Positions 1-6,475 are shown, counted from the first letter of the stretch. The stretch is 10,035 bases of DNA from Lentisphaerota bacterium (GCA_012800625.1 JAAZIY010000016.1:1-10035), one strand, 5' to 3'. Numbers and translations are program-made. Notes: generated by a model from the letters alone, not told the origin.

Positions 1-284
1 TCGCTTACCGCGCCGAATTTTTCCATTCTTTCGAGCATCTCCAGGGTAAGTCCGGCGATGATTTGTTCTTTTTCCTGGCTATCGAACAAGCTGTGCCACA
101 TGCCCACCAGTCCCAGGGTTGCGACTCCGCCAAAGCGGTTTTGTCGTTCCACCAGGATCACCTTGGCTCCCAGCCTGGCCGCGGCCACTGCGGCAAAGAC
201 GCCGGTGCAGCTGCCGCCTATCACACAGACATCGGCCTCGTCGAGCACTTTTACCCGCTGGGCGGGAACATAAATATCAGTCAT
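1..284 (-). CDS. FAD-dependent oxidoreductase, N-terminal part (cut by window edge)
   Basis: The minus frame from ATG at 284 stays open to base 1, giving 94 residues with no stop. Residues 17-46 form an ADP-binding beta-alpha-beta unit: strand ADVCVIGG, then GGSCTG (23-28), a helix FAAVAAARLGA, then KVILVE with the acidic residue (E46) that binds the ADP ribose of FAD. RFGGVATLGLVG (50-61) follows, as in the FAD_oxidored family (PF12831). The usual third glycine of GxGxxG is Ser25, a variant I associate with members of this family in related phyla. Such proteins are often found in polysaccharide-use loci but their substrates are mostly unknown. It starts 46 bp after the pseudopilin-like gene on the same strand, so co-transcription is plausible. 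No good Shine-Dalgarno is visible before the ATG. The substrate cannot be inferred from the part seen. Confidence 0.85.
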   Translation of the reverse strand, partial: MTDIYVPAQRVKVLDEADVCVIGGSCTGVFAAVAAARLGAKVILVERQNRFGGVATLGLVGMWHSLFDSQEKEQIIAGLTLEMLERMEKFGAVS

Positions 285-330
285 GTTAAAGTCTTTGGTT
301 GAATTTGTTTTCGGTTGTTGCCGGCCTGGC

Positions 331-1176
331 TCAGAGTCCGCCCCAGAGCAGCTTGCCGGTATATTTTGACTCTGCCTTGTGTTGCTGATAGGCTGCCACG
401 CTTATGTTCTCCACATGCCCATCGGCAAAAACAAAGTTGGTGCTGCCATCATGCCGGTTAAAAGAGATGTGCTTGCCGTCGTTAAACACCTGGGTGCTCC
501 CCATTACGCTCAAGTCCGTGGTATCGCCTACCCCCTCGGAGTTCCAAGCTGAGTCACAAAGCAGGCCTTTTTGTGAGGGTGATTTCAGGCCTGTATAGTA
601 CCAAGGGAAATTTTTAATGATTGCTCCGGTGCTTAGCCAGTCACTGCCGCCGATGTAGTAATTTAACATGCCATAGAAGCTAATATCGATAAGATAAACG
701 TAAGGCATGATTGTGCCACTGGCATTGGCGACGTAAGTCTTGTGTGCCGATGCCGGGCAGCGTAGTATGCCGAAAGCGTGGCGGCGGGCGACCTGTGAAT
801 AATTGAAGTTACTATCGCTAGGTGAGCTAGCTCCGTCAGTGATACCCAGGTATTCTCGCACTGTGTAAACCCAGTTGGCGCCCACCGGCTCGACTATGCC
901 GCGGTTGGTCTTGGTAATGCTTTCGCCGGTTTCTATGCTGGTCGCAGTAACACGCTGCGGCACGATGACGTCATCGTGATCCATGCCGAATTGTATATGG
1001 CCGCCGCCTACCTGCCTGATATTGTTCGAGCAGCCAATCAGCTTTGCACGGGCACGTGCCTTGGAAAGCGCCGGCAAGAGCATACTGGCGAGTATGGCGA
1101 TAATCGCGATAACGACTAGCAACTCAATGAGGGTAAAGTTATTGAAGTAAACTAAAATGTATTTTGGTTTCTGCAT
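331..1176 (-). CDS. Pseudopilin-like protein with prepilin N-terminus and H-x9-DG C-terminal motif
   Basis: This 281-residue protein has a short basic leader, then FTLIELLVVIAIIAILASML (14-33), the class III prepilin signal and N-terminal transmembrane helix with the conserved Glu at position 5 of the mature protein (E18). The residue before the cleavage site is Asn13, not the usual Gly. Near the C-terminus H242-x9-D252-G253 matches the H-x9-DG processing-associated motif found with DUF1559-type proteins. Planctomycetes and Lentisphaerae carry many copies of this family; they are thought to be surface or secretion-related pseudopilins, but individual roles are unknown. I chose the ATG at 1176 because a perfect AGGAGG lies 5 nt upstream and a promoter-like pair lies just before it. 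A longer reading from GTG at 1266 would translate a dispersed DNA repeat. It lies downstream of the GH16 gene on the same strand, which suggests a role at the surface during polysaccharide use (inference). Confidence 0.9.
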   Translation of the reverse strand: MQKPKYILVYFNNFTLIELLVVIAIIAILASMLLPALSKARARAKLIGCSNNIRQVGGGHIQFGMDHDDVIVPQRVTATSIETGESITKTNRGIVEPVGANWVYTVREYLGITDGASSPSDSNFNYSQVARRHAFGILRCPASAHKTYVANASGTIMPYVYLIDISFYGMLNYYIGGSDWLSTGAIIKNFPWYYTGLKSPSQKGLLCDSAWNSEGVGDTTDLSVMGSTQVFNDGKHISFNRHDGSTNFVFADGHVENISVAAYQQHKAESKYTGKLLWGGL

Positions 1177-1181
1177 GGCGG

Positions 1182-1187
1182 CCTCCT
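1182..1187 (-). promoter_or_regulatory. Ribosome binding site fixing the pseudopilin start
   Basis: On the minus strand AGGAGG is followed by a 5-nt spacer (CCGCC) and the ATG at 1176. It is the best Shine-Dalgarno in the window and decides between this start and the longer GTG reading from 1266. Confidence 0.85.
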
Positions 1188-1201
1188 GTTGGGTTGAGGA
1201 T

Positions 1202-1231
1202 ATGATAACAGTCGCTGTGAAAACCGGCCAA
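1202..1231 (-). promoter_or_regulatory. Candidate sigma70-type promoter for the pseudopilin-like gene
   Basis: On the minus strand TTGGCC (1231-1226) and TATCAT (1207-1202) are separated by 18 bp. They match 4/6 and 5/6 of the consensus boxes. The predicted start near 1195 would leave a leader of about 19 nt containing the AGGAGG. Its position between the GH16 stop and the pseudopilin start would allow the latter to be expressed separately. Prediction from pattern only. Confidence 0.4.
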
Positions 1232-1234
1232 GGT

Positions 1235-1270
1235 GGTCTGGCAGGATTTTGGACACGAAGACACACTAAA
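1235..1270 (+). repeat. Dispersed ACACGAAG-family repeat, copy 1
   Basis: The copy begins GGTCTGG, continues with an A/T-rich link, then GGACACGAAG and ACACACTAAA. The same arrangement recurs at 6331-6368 and 10001-10035 in the same orientation. It lies in the 114-bp gap between the GH16 stop and the pseudopilin ATG. ACGAAGAC (1255-1262) is inverted as GTCTTCGT at 1283-1290, next to the GH16 stop codon, so an 8-bp stem with a 20-nt loop could form in the 3' end of that transcript. There is no T-run, so a classical terminator is unlikely. Confidence 0.85.
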
Positions 1271-1290
1271 GCACAGCAAGTCGTCTTCGT

Positions 1291-4200
1291 CTAAAAAGGA
1301 GTGTTTAGCGTAAACTGCAATGACTCCGGCCACACGCCGTAGCTGCAGGCGGAGATGAGGGTTATCAGGTGCTTGCCTTTGCTTAGGCTTACATTGGGCA
1401 AAACCGCCTTTAGCTCTCCCTTTTCGGCCAGGAAATCCCCCACGTAGACTCCGTCTATCAGCAACAGCGCGCGCATGGGCCATTCGTCTCTGCGGTATTC
1501 TCTGCGCTCTAATTCCACCTGGTATTTGCCGCTTTGTTCTGCTTCGATGCTGTAGTTGACCCATTCACCGGCCTCGCGCAGATGCATTGCCTTGCGGCTG
1601 AATTTTTCGACGCCGTCGGGGAATCCTCCGCGCTCCTGTTTATAGCTGGCGATGTTTTGTCCGCCCTGGTCAAAGCTGGTTGCTTTCAGGCTGCCGGGCA
1701 CTTTTGCGGCGGCTCCCTGATAGGGCTGGCCGCCCTGCATATCGCAGATAACCGGGAATATCTCGGTATATGCCACCATGCCTTCCTCGTCTTGAACCGC
1801 TGCCCGAAAAAAGTGCGGATAAGAGTCCAGGTTGGCTGGTTTTCCTGAGCGTCCGGCGCTGGCCCAAACCGTGTCTTTGTAAGTAGCCTGGTCTATGGCC
1901 AGACTAAAGCTGTAAGGGGCCTTGGTTTTGTAATCAATGAGATTGCCGCCATCAAAAAGATAGACCGTTTTAATGGGTGAGCCGCTTTTGGCGGAGGGGC
2001 GCACATCCAGCTCGAAGTTGAGCTGCTCAGCGCTTTTAAACACTGATTTAGGCGGAGTTTTGCTGAAGCGTATGCTGGGGTCGCGCTCGCGCGGATATTC
2101 GTAGGCACGCACATAGTCGACCAGGTATTCCTCGCTGTACTCGCCAGTGGCCCAGCCGCCTGAGTTGCCGGCCTGCCCGCTAATGCTGAGATACAGGTCA
2201 GTAGTGCCGAAGCCATGATTGATGGCATCGTAGGTGCAGGAGTTATATGGGCTGTGCCGGGCGCTGGTCTTGACGAGCTTGCCGTTCAAATAGGTGGAGA
2301 ACTCGAAGGGGGTCCACTTGCAGCCGATTACATAGAACTCATCCAGTGAGCCGGGCAACTCGAAATGATAGCCGTAGCTGCGCATATTAGGGCCATAGGT
2401 GACATGCAGGTTGTTGGCGATAACGGCGGCTCCGCGTCGAGTAGAGTAGTCCTCAAAGATATCCAGTTCATAGCCGCCGCCCACACTCATATTCCTGCCC
2501 TCGTCAAACATCCAGAAGGCGGCCCACCAGCCGGGTTTTTTGGTGAATTTCAACCTGGCCTCATAGTATCCGTAGCCAAAGCGTTTCTGCGAATACAGGC
2601 CTACGGTTTTGCCTATATATGGTCGCTTGTCCTTGCTGTCTTCCGGTCTTTTGCTAAAATCACAGCGTATATGCAGCATTCCGTTCTTTACGCTGGCCTG
2701 TTCGCGATTGCGCGGTATTGGATTCCAGGGGCTGTTCATCCAAGTATTTTCCCAATCTACCTCGCTGCCGTTGAACTCATCTTGCCATATCAGGTTCCAG
2801 CCAGCCTTGACCGGATCGAAGCTCTCATCCAGTGCCAGCTTGAAAGGCACAGTGTTGCTCTTCATCTCTTTTTTCGCCAGCCCAGTGAAATAGTTGCTGA
2901 CAGCAGCCCCACAGTTAACCAAAGCCACTGAGCTAGTGAATTCACCTAGCTCGGAGAAGTCGGCCGCGGCGCTGAAGGCTCGCAGCTTACTGTCTTGAAT
3001 ACTGAGCATATTAACATGGTATTGATTATGGTTTGCCGCCAGGATTATGTCGGCGGGCAGAGCAGCCTTGGGGAACTCCATGCGCTCCAGCACTTTTTCG
3101 TTTTCGCGAAAGCTCACCTGCAGGTTGGGGTTGTTGTCGATTTGCTGCAGTTCGAGGTTGAATTTTTCGCCTAGTTTAAAAATCATGGAGCCTGGCTTAT
3201 CCATTTCTCGCAAGCGCAGTCCGGTTGCGAAAAATGCGTCTCCACCGCGTGTCGGCAGTCTCCAGGTCTTGCCGGCGAACTCAATACTGCTGCCGGCCTT
3301 GTAGTAGCCATAGTGGTACTTGCTTTCCATGCCGTCAGTAAGTATGCCCACAATCAGCTGAGGGTCGCCGCTGCGCTGGGCGGGGCTGACATAGTCGTCA
3401 AACTGAAACAACTCGGTCACATTCAACACCGAGGAAAGTTGTCTAAGCTCATGCGGTCCACCCAATGAAATTGCTGGAGAGGCATTGCCGCCGGTGAGAA
3501 ATTTCACGGCGAAGATATTTTTGCCTTGGCGCAGTCTGACGGTTTTCACATAGTTGCTGAAGTGCGGCGGAAAATCGGCGTTCCCGCTGTCCAGGGTGTC
3601 TATGATGGTTTCGCCGTTCACATGCAGTTTCATAAAGTAGTCTGCGCCGGCACCAATGCTGTAATCGCAGGCGAAAGGGGCCTCCAGCTCGGCATATAGC
3701 CAGGCGCAGTTGCCCACCTTAGCCGGCTCAAAGAGGCCCTTAAAAGAGATTTGGCCGGAGTCCAAGCTGAAGCTTTGAGCAGTTTTGCCGTCCAAGCTCT
3801 GTGGCAGTTCCAGCAGCGGTGACTGCAAGTCTTTATTGATATCGATAAAGACCTGCCAGTGCATGGGAAAGAGGAAGTCGCCGCGATACTTGCCTTCAAT
3901 GACCTCGATTTTTATATCATCTATAAATAGTTCAGTACCCTGTCTGCCCAGGAAAGTAGGCATGAATTTCCCGGTGGCTCCCTTGTCCAGGTTGCTGACC
4001 GGCAGGCTAAAGCTGCGTAGTTGCCATTCGTCGCTTAGCTGAGCGCTGCTGCTATGCGGGTCCACACCCAGCCATTTTTTGCCGTCAGGCGCAAAATACT
4101 GTAGCTGGAAGGCGACTGTGCCCCTGCCTTTGACCTTGGCGCTGATCTGTACGCTGTCACCGCTTTGTGCCTCATATAAGCGATGCGAGCGCCAGCCAAA

Positions 4201-4371
4201 GCCATGTTTTGACTCCACATCGTAAATATGCAGGACGCCGTCCATAAGCTCGTGCTTTGCCCAAGGCTGGTAGCCGTCCCAGCGGTTGGCACTCCAGCCC
4301 TGGCTCATGTCGGCAGGTAAACGGACGCTGAAAAAGCAAATAAAGCAGGTAAGCAGTAGTAGCCTTGGCAT
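1291..4371 (-). CDS. Secreted multidomain glycoside hydrolase family 16 enzyme
   Basis: A 1026-residue exported endo-acting polysaccharide hydrolase (retaining mechanism in GH16). Residues 1-20 are a Sec signal peptide: MPR, a hydrophobic core, and a likely cut after LPA. Residues 25-157 resemble a CBM4/9-type jelly roll ending FIDDIKIEV. Residues 165-310 resemble a galactose-binding-like fold (FMKLHVNGETI at 246-256). Residues 315-515 I cannot assign. The GH16 domain spans about 523-760, with catalytic ELDIFE: nucleophile E635, D637 and acid/base E640, the ExDxxE beta-bulge form of laminarinase and agarase-like members. Residues 765-876 look Ig-like. Residues 893-1026 resemble CBM6/35 (AGEWVNYSIEAEQSGKYQVEL region, 934-952). 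Substrate (beta-1,3-glucan, agar, carrageenan or other) cannot be decided. The ATG has AGGGGG 7 nt upstream (4379-4384). The same-strand pseudopilin and oxidoreductase genes follow downstream. Confidence 0.93.
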   Translation of the reverse strand: MPRLLLLTCFICFFSVRLPADMSQGWSANRWDGYQPWAKHELMDGVLHIYDVESKHGFGWRSHRLYEAQSGDSVQISAKVKGRGTVAFQLQYFAPDGKKWLGVDPHSSSAQLSDEWQLRSFSLPVSNLDKGATGKFMPTFLGRQGTELFIDDIKIEVIEGKYRGDFLFPMHWQVFIDINKDLQSPLLELPQSLDGKTAQSFSLDSGQISFKGLFEPAKVGNCAWLYAELEAPFACDYSIGAGADYFMKLHVNGETIIDTLDSGNADFPPHFSNYVKTVRLRQGKNIFAVKFLTGGNASPAISLGGPHELRQLSSVLNVTELFQFDDYVSPAQRSGDPQLIVGILTDGMESKYHYGYYKAGSSIEFAGKTWRLPTRGGDAFFATGLRLREMDKPGSMIFKLGEKFNLELQQIDNNPNLQVSFRENEKVLERMEFPKAALPADIILAANHNQYHVNMLSIQDSKLRAFSAAADFSELGEFTSSVALVNCGAAVSNYFTGLAKKEMKSNTVPFKLALDESFDPVKAGWNLIWQDEFNGSEVDWENTWMNSPWNPIPRNREQASVKNGMLHIRCDFSKRPEDSKDKRPYIGKTVGLYSQKRFGYGYYEARLKFTKKPGWWAAFWMFDEGRNMSVGGGYELDIFEDYSTRRGAAVIANNLHVTYGPNMRSYGYHFELPGSLDEFYVIGCKWTPFEFSTYLNGKLVKTSARHSPYNSCTYDAINHGFGTTDLYLSISGQAGNSGGWATGEYSEEYLVDYVRAYEYPRERDPSIRFSKTPPKSVFKSAEQLNFELDVRPSAKSGSPIKTVYLFDGGNLIDYKTKAPYSFSLAIDQATYKDTVWASAGRSGKPANLDSYPHFFRAAVQDEEGMVAYTEIFPVICDMQGGQPYQGAAAKVPGSLKATSFDQGGQNIASYKQERGGFPDGVEKFSRKAMHLREAGEWVNYSIEAEQSGKYQVELERREYRRDEWPMRALLLIDGVYVGDFLAEKGELKAVLPNVSLSKGKHLITLISACSYGVWPESLQFTLNTPF

Positions 4372-4396
4372 AGCAAAACCCCCTGAAGCTGATGAA

Positions 4397-4460
4397 TGGG
4401 ACGAGTGGGACCTTTGGGACGAGTGGGACGGGAGCGGGTGCGGGAGCGGGAGCGGGGAGC
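4397..4460 (+). repeat. 9-bp tandem TGGGACNNN units followed by GGGAGC hexamers
   Basis: Four units lie exactly 9 bp apart, starting at 4397, 4406, 4415 and 4424: TGGGACGAG, TGGGACCTT, TGGGACGAG, TGGGACGGG. They run into a 6-bp array at 4430-4460 (GGGAGC, GGGTGC, GGGAGC, GGGAGC, GGGGAGC). The tract lies just upstream of the GH16 ribosome binding site. It has strong G/C strand asymmetry, with the G-rich strand opposite to the GH16 coding sense. Its function is unknown. Confidence 0.85.
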
Positions 4461-4473
4461 ACGCTAAAGCGTG
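4460..4473. repeat. Small palindrome CACGCT-AA-AGCGTG
   Basis: Perfect 6-bp arms (4460-4465 and 4468-4473) around AA. The flank GTACTACATACG follows. It sits between the two blocks of the 9-bp array. It resembles REP-like palindromes I have seen in genomes of this broad bacterial group, but that resemblance is from memory and not verified. Confidence 0.6.
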
Positions 4474-4484
4474 TACTACATACG

Positions 4485-4542
4485 TGGGACATTTGGGACG
4501 GAAGCACTTGTCGCAAAAGTCGCACCCGTCCCAAAAGTCCCA
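4485..4542. repeat. Inverted 9-bp TGGGAC/TGCGAC array forming a 17-bp stem
   Basis: Two plus-oriented units (TGGGACATT at 4485, TGGGACGGA at 4494) face four minus-oriented units packed at exactly 9-bp spacing (4507-4542; on the minus strand TGGGACTTT, TGGGACGGG, TGCGACTTT, TGCGACAAG). Bases 4485-4501 pair with 4526-4542 except for one A/A mismatch, giving a 17-bp stem and a 24-nt loop. It begins 15 bp after the cupin stop on the minus strand, so it could end or attenuate transcription from the flavodiiron-cupin unit into the GH16 gene. No T-run follows, so the terminator role is only a guess. Confidence 0.8.
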
Positions 4543-4556
4543 GTTATAGTGCAGGC

Positions 4557-4895
4557 TTAGAGCAGCTTTGTGCTAGTCGTAGGTCTGGGTATTTTGACCA
4601 CCATGATGCGCAGGTTTTCACTGCCCTCGTTATACCAGCAATGCGGTATGCCGGCGGGGCTGTCAATAAGCATGTCTTTGGAGACTTGCTCTTTTTCCTC
4701 GCCTATCTCGACCGTGCCGCTGCCTTGCAGCACGTAAAAGAAGACGTCCACCGGGGTAATGTGACGCAGCAGTTTTTCGCCGGGCAGCAAAGTGATATGC
4801 ATCACCTGGGCATGCTCGGTATCATAAAGCTTGCTAACCTTGATTTTGTGCGGGTTGGGCAGCTCTGGAGCCTGGAGTACATCTATGATTTTCAT
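4557..4895 (-). CDS. Small single-domain cupin protein
   Basis: A 112-residue cupin_2-type beta barrel. Motif 1 covers G39 to G58 (PGEKLLRHITPVDVFFYVLQG region) and motif 2 is PAGIPHCWYN (80-89), matching PxGxxHxxxN. Of the usual four metal ligands only H45 and H85 are present: the second histidine is T47 and the glutamate position is V51. Metal-dependent catalysis is therefore doubtful, and a ligand-binding, sensor or structural role is more likely. The start has AAAGGA about 6 nt upstream. The flavodiiron gene ends 60 bp upstream on the same strand, so the two are probably co-transcribed. The gap between them holds short inverted repeats (GCAAT-CAGC-ATTGC at 4952-4965; ATGCT/AGCAT at 4919-4937) of unclear meaning. 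Exact function unknown. Confidence 0.88.
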   Translation of the reverse strand: MKIIDVLQAPELPNPHKIKVSKLYDTEHAQVMHITLLPGEKLLRHITPVDVFFYVLQGSGTVEIGEEKEQVSKDMLIDSPAGIPHCWYNEGSENLRIMVVKIPRPTTSTKLL

Positions 4896-4955
4896 GGTCG
4901 GTCCTTTCTAAAATTCAAATGCTCTTACATTTAGCATCTCTTGTAGTGCAAGCAA

Positions 4956-6140
4956 TCAGCATTGCACCTCATCGTCCTCGCGGTGCGCTTTGGCGATGGC
5001 TGCGGCGAGGCGGTCGATTTCGGCGTAGCACTCTTGGTCCGGCAATCCTTTCTGCAAAATGGTGGCCAGCACTTCGACTTTCAGGGCGGGTATGGCGGCG
5101 GCTATCTGTTCGATTGCCTTGCTCGCCCAGCCGTATGAGGCCAGCACGGCGGCATACTTCACCCGAGGTTTCAGGCTATTGGCCAAGGCGGTGGCATAGC
5201 CCACGATGGGATGCGAGCCTACCTGCACAGTAGGGCTGGCCACCACGATGCTGGCGGCGTCCACCAGAGTAATGGCCAGCTGCCCTATATCGGTAACGGT
5301 CAGATCAAAGAGACGCACTGAGACGCCTTCGTTCACCAAGGCCTGAGTAAGCCGCCTAACCATCTTTTCGGTGCTGCCATGCATGCTGATATAGGGGATC
5401 ACCACCTCGTTTTTCAGCTTGCCGCCCACCCAGTCATTGTAGGCCTCGACAATGAAGGCAGGCTCATTATAGCAAGGTCCGTGGCTGGGCGCGATGATGT
5501 CAATCTCATAATCAGCCAGCTTCACCAGGTTTTTTTGCAGCATGCTGCGGAAGGGCATCATGATCTCGGCATAGTAGCGTTTGGCGGCCTCATAGACGCG
5601 CGGCTTGTCCACCGCGAAAAGGTCGCTAGTGGCCAGGTGCGAGCCGAACAAGTCGCAGCTCAGCAGGCATTTGCGCTGCGGCACGTAGGCGCACATGGTC
5701 TCGGGCCAATGCACCCAGGGCGTGTAGATAAATTCCAGGCTAAGATCGCCCAGGCTCAGGCTCTCGCCGTCCTCGACGATGCGCACGCGCTCCTTGTCTA
5801 TGGCCAGATGGCTGACCAGGATATCCTCGGCTTTTTTACTGCACAGCAAGGTGGCCTTGGGGTAGCGCTGCATGAGTTCAGGCAGCAGGCCGGAGTGGTC
5901 CTGCTCGCTATGTAGGGAAACCAGATAGTCTATCGAGTCTACACCTTCCAGTGCCTCGAGCAAGTCCTGGCGCAGAGCCGGGTCGCTGCTGTCGACCAAA
6001 GCGGTCTTGGTCGAGCCTTTGAGCAGGTAGGCGTTATAGCTGGTACCGTCAGGCAGCGGGATCAGGGAGTCGAAAAGACGGCGCTCCCAATGCGCGGTGA
6101 CGATGGCTTCTATATTGGGGCATATTTCACGGGCTAGCAT
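4956..6140 (-). CDS. fprA: Flavodiiron protein (A-type flavoprotein, O2/NO reductase)
   Basis: A 394-residue cytoplasmic protein of the usual two-domain length. The metallo-beta-lactamase-like domain (about 1-245) has the full diiron ligand set: H77-x-E79-x-D81-H82 (HSEQDH), H144 in PWVHWPETM, D163 in SCDLFGSH, and H220 in PSHGP. The flavodoxin domain (about 246-390) starts VVIPYISMHGSTEKM, the FMN phosphate loop being S252-T257. There is no C-terminal rubredoxin or flavin reductase domain, so an external donor such as rubredoxin is expected. Family members reduce O2 to water and/or NO to N2O and protect anaerobes; the sequence does not say which dominates here. The start ATG at 6140 has AAGG 7 nt upstream. 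A palindrome over a TATAAT box about 135 bp upstream suggests repression control. The cupin gene follows. Confidence 0.95.
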   Translation of the reverse strand: MLAREICPNIEAIVTAHWERRLFDSLIPLPDGTSYNAYLLKGSTKTALVDSSDPALRQDLLEALEGVDSIDYLVSLHSEQDHSGLLPELMQRYPKATLLCSKKAEDILVSHLAIDKERVRIVEDGESLSLGDLSLEFIYTPWVHWPETMCAYVPQRKCLLSCDLFGSHLATSDLFAVDKPRVYEAAKRYYAEIMMPFRSMLQKNLVKLADYEIDIIAPSHGPCYNEPAFIVEAYNDWVGGKLKNEVVIPYISMHGSTEKMVRRLTQALVNEGVSVRLFDLTVTDIGQLAITLVDAASIVVASPTVQVGSHPIVGYATALANSLKPRVKYAAVLASYGWASKAIEQIAAAIPALKVEVLATILQKGLPDQECYAEIDRLAAAIAKAHREDDEVQC

Positions 6141-6216
6141 GATAAGACCTTTTCCTTGAGGTTGATATTGTGGCGCTGAGGCAATTACGCTAAAGATAAG
6201 CTAATATAATGGCTAG

Positions 6217-6235
6217 TGCGCCTTGTTGCGCCTTG
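6217..6235. repeat. TGCGCCTTG direct repeat at 10-bp spacing
   Basis: TGCGCCTTG occurs at 6217-6225 and again at 6227-6235, one helical turn apart, within the long 5' leader region of the flavodiiron gene. Such spacing suits a protein bound twice on one DNA face, but there is no further evidence for an operator. Confidence 0.35.
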
Positions 6236-6274
6236 CTGCTCAAAAAAATTCTGTTTCCTGGCTTGCGTATCTAG

Positions 6275-6296
6275 TAATGCGCAATTGCACATTATA
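6275..6296 (-). promoter_or_regulatory. Near-perfect 20-bp palindrome overlapping a TATAAT box upstream of the flavodiiron gene
   Basis: TAATGCGCAATTGCACATTA (6275-6294) is symmetric at 9 of 10 base pairs about 6284/6285. On the minus strand, towards the flavodiiron gene, a consensus TATAAT lies at 6296-6291 and overlaps its edge, so the predicted transcription start falls in the middle of the palindrome. This is the geometry of a repressor operator. No good -35 box is found 16-18 bp upstream, and the leader would be about 140 nt. The regulator is not identifiable. Confidence 0.45.
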
Positions 6297-6306
6297 TTAT
6301 GCTTGC

Positions 6307-6330
6307 AACTTAGACCCCGTCCAAAAAGGT
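6307..6330 (+). repeat. 24-bp direct repeat, first copy
   Basis: The 24 bases from AACTTAGACC to AAAAAGGT are identical to 6389-6412, with a start-to-start distance of 82 bp. A shortened relative, CCTAACTTA then TTCCAAGGT, lies at 6748-6765. Both full copies are followed by different sequence. Confidence 0.9.
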
Positions 6331-6381
6331 GGTCTGGCAGAAATTTGGACACGAAGACACACAAAGGCCCCCTTAGTGTCC
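6331..6381 (+). repeat. Dispersed ACACGAAG-family repeat, copy 2, with inverted unit
   Basis: It begins GGTCTGG, then an A/T-rich link, GGACACGAAG and ACACACAAAG (to 6368), matching copies 1 and 3. It is immediately followed by a unit in the opposite sense, CTTAGTGTCC (6372-6381). ACACAAAGG (6359-6367) and CCTTAGTGT (6371-6379) pair at 8 of 9 positions, making a local hairpin. Confidence 0.85.
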
Positions 6382-6388
6382 TCCCCCT

Positions 6389-6412
6389 AACTTAGACCCC
6401 GTCCAAAAAGGT
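6389..6412 (+). repeat. 24-bp direct repeat, second copy
   Basis: Identical to 6307-6330. It is preceded by TCCTCCCCCT, a string that also precedes the shortened third relative at 6741-6755, so the longer shared unit here is about 20 bp of leader plus the repeat. Confidence 0.9.
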
Positions 6413-6435
6413 CATAACGCCGAAAGGCCGTTAGT

Positions 6436-6454
6436 GGCGCCCCTACAGGGCGCC
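6436..6454. repeat. GC-rich hairpin GGCGCCC-CTACA-GGGCGCC
   Basis: Perfect 7-bp arms at 6436-6442 and 6448-6454 around a 5-nt loop. It is the first of the run of inverted repeats in this spacer. No T-run follows on either strand. Confidence 0.8.
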
Positions 6455-6475
6455 GGATTCGGGGGGGGGCCTTTA

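Noticed and set aside
4172..4534. Minus-strand frame with a PAPAPAPAP tract
   Set aside because: It reads the same G/C repeat array from the other strand and then overlaps the GH16 coding region out of frame.
4286..4549. Plus-strand frame with DEWDEWDLWDEWD and GSGCGSGSG repeats
   Set aside because: The repeats are just the 9-bp TGGGACNNN and GGGAGC arrays read in frame; the frame begins inside the GH16 gene and has no ribosome binding site or known domain.
6461..6469. Run of nine G as a phase-variation tract
   Set aside because: It is not within a coding region or between recognisable promoter boxes, so there is no evidence of switching; it may also be a place for sequencing error.
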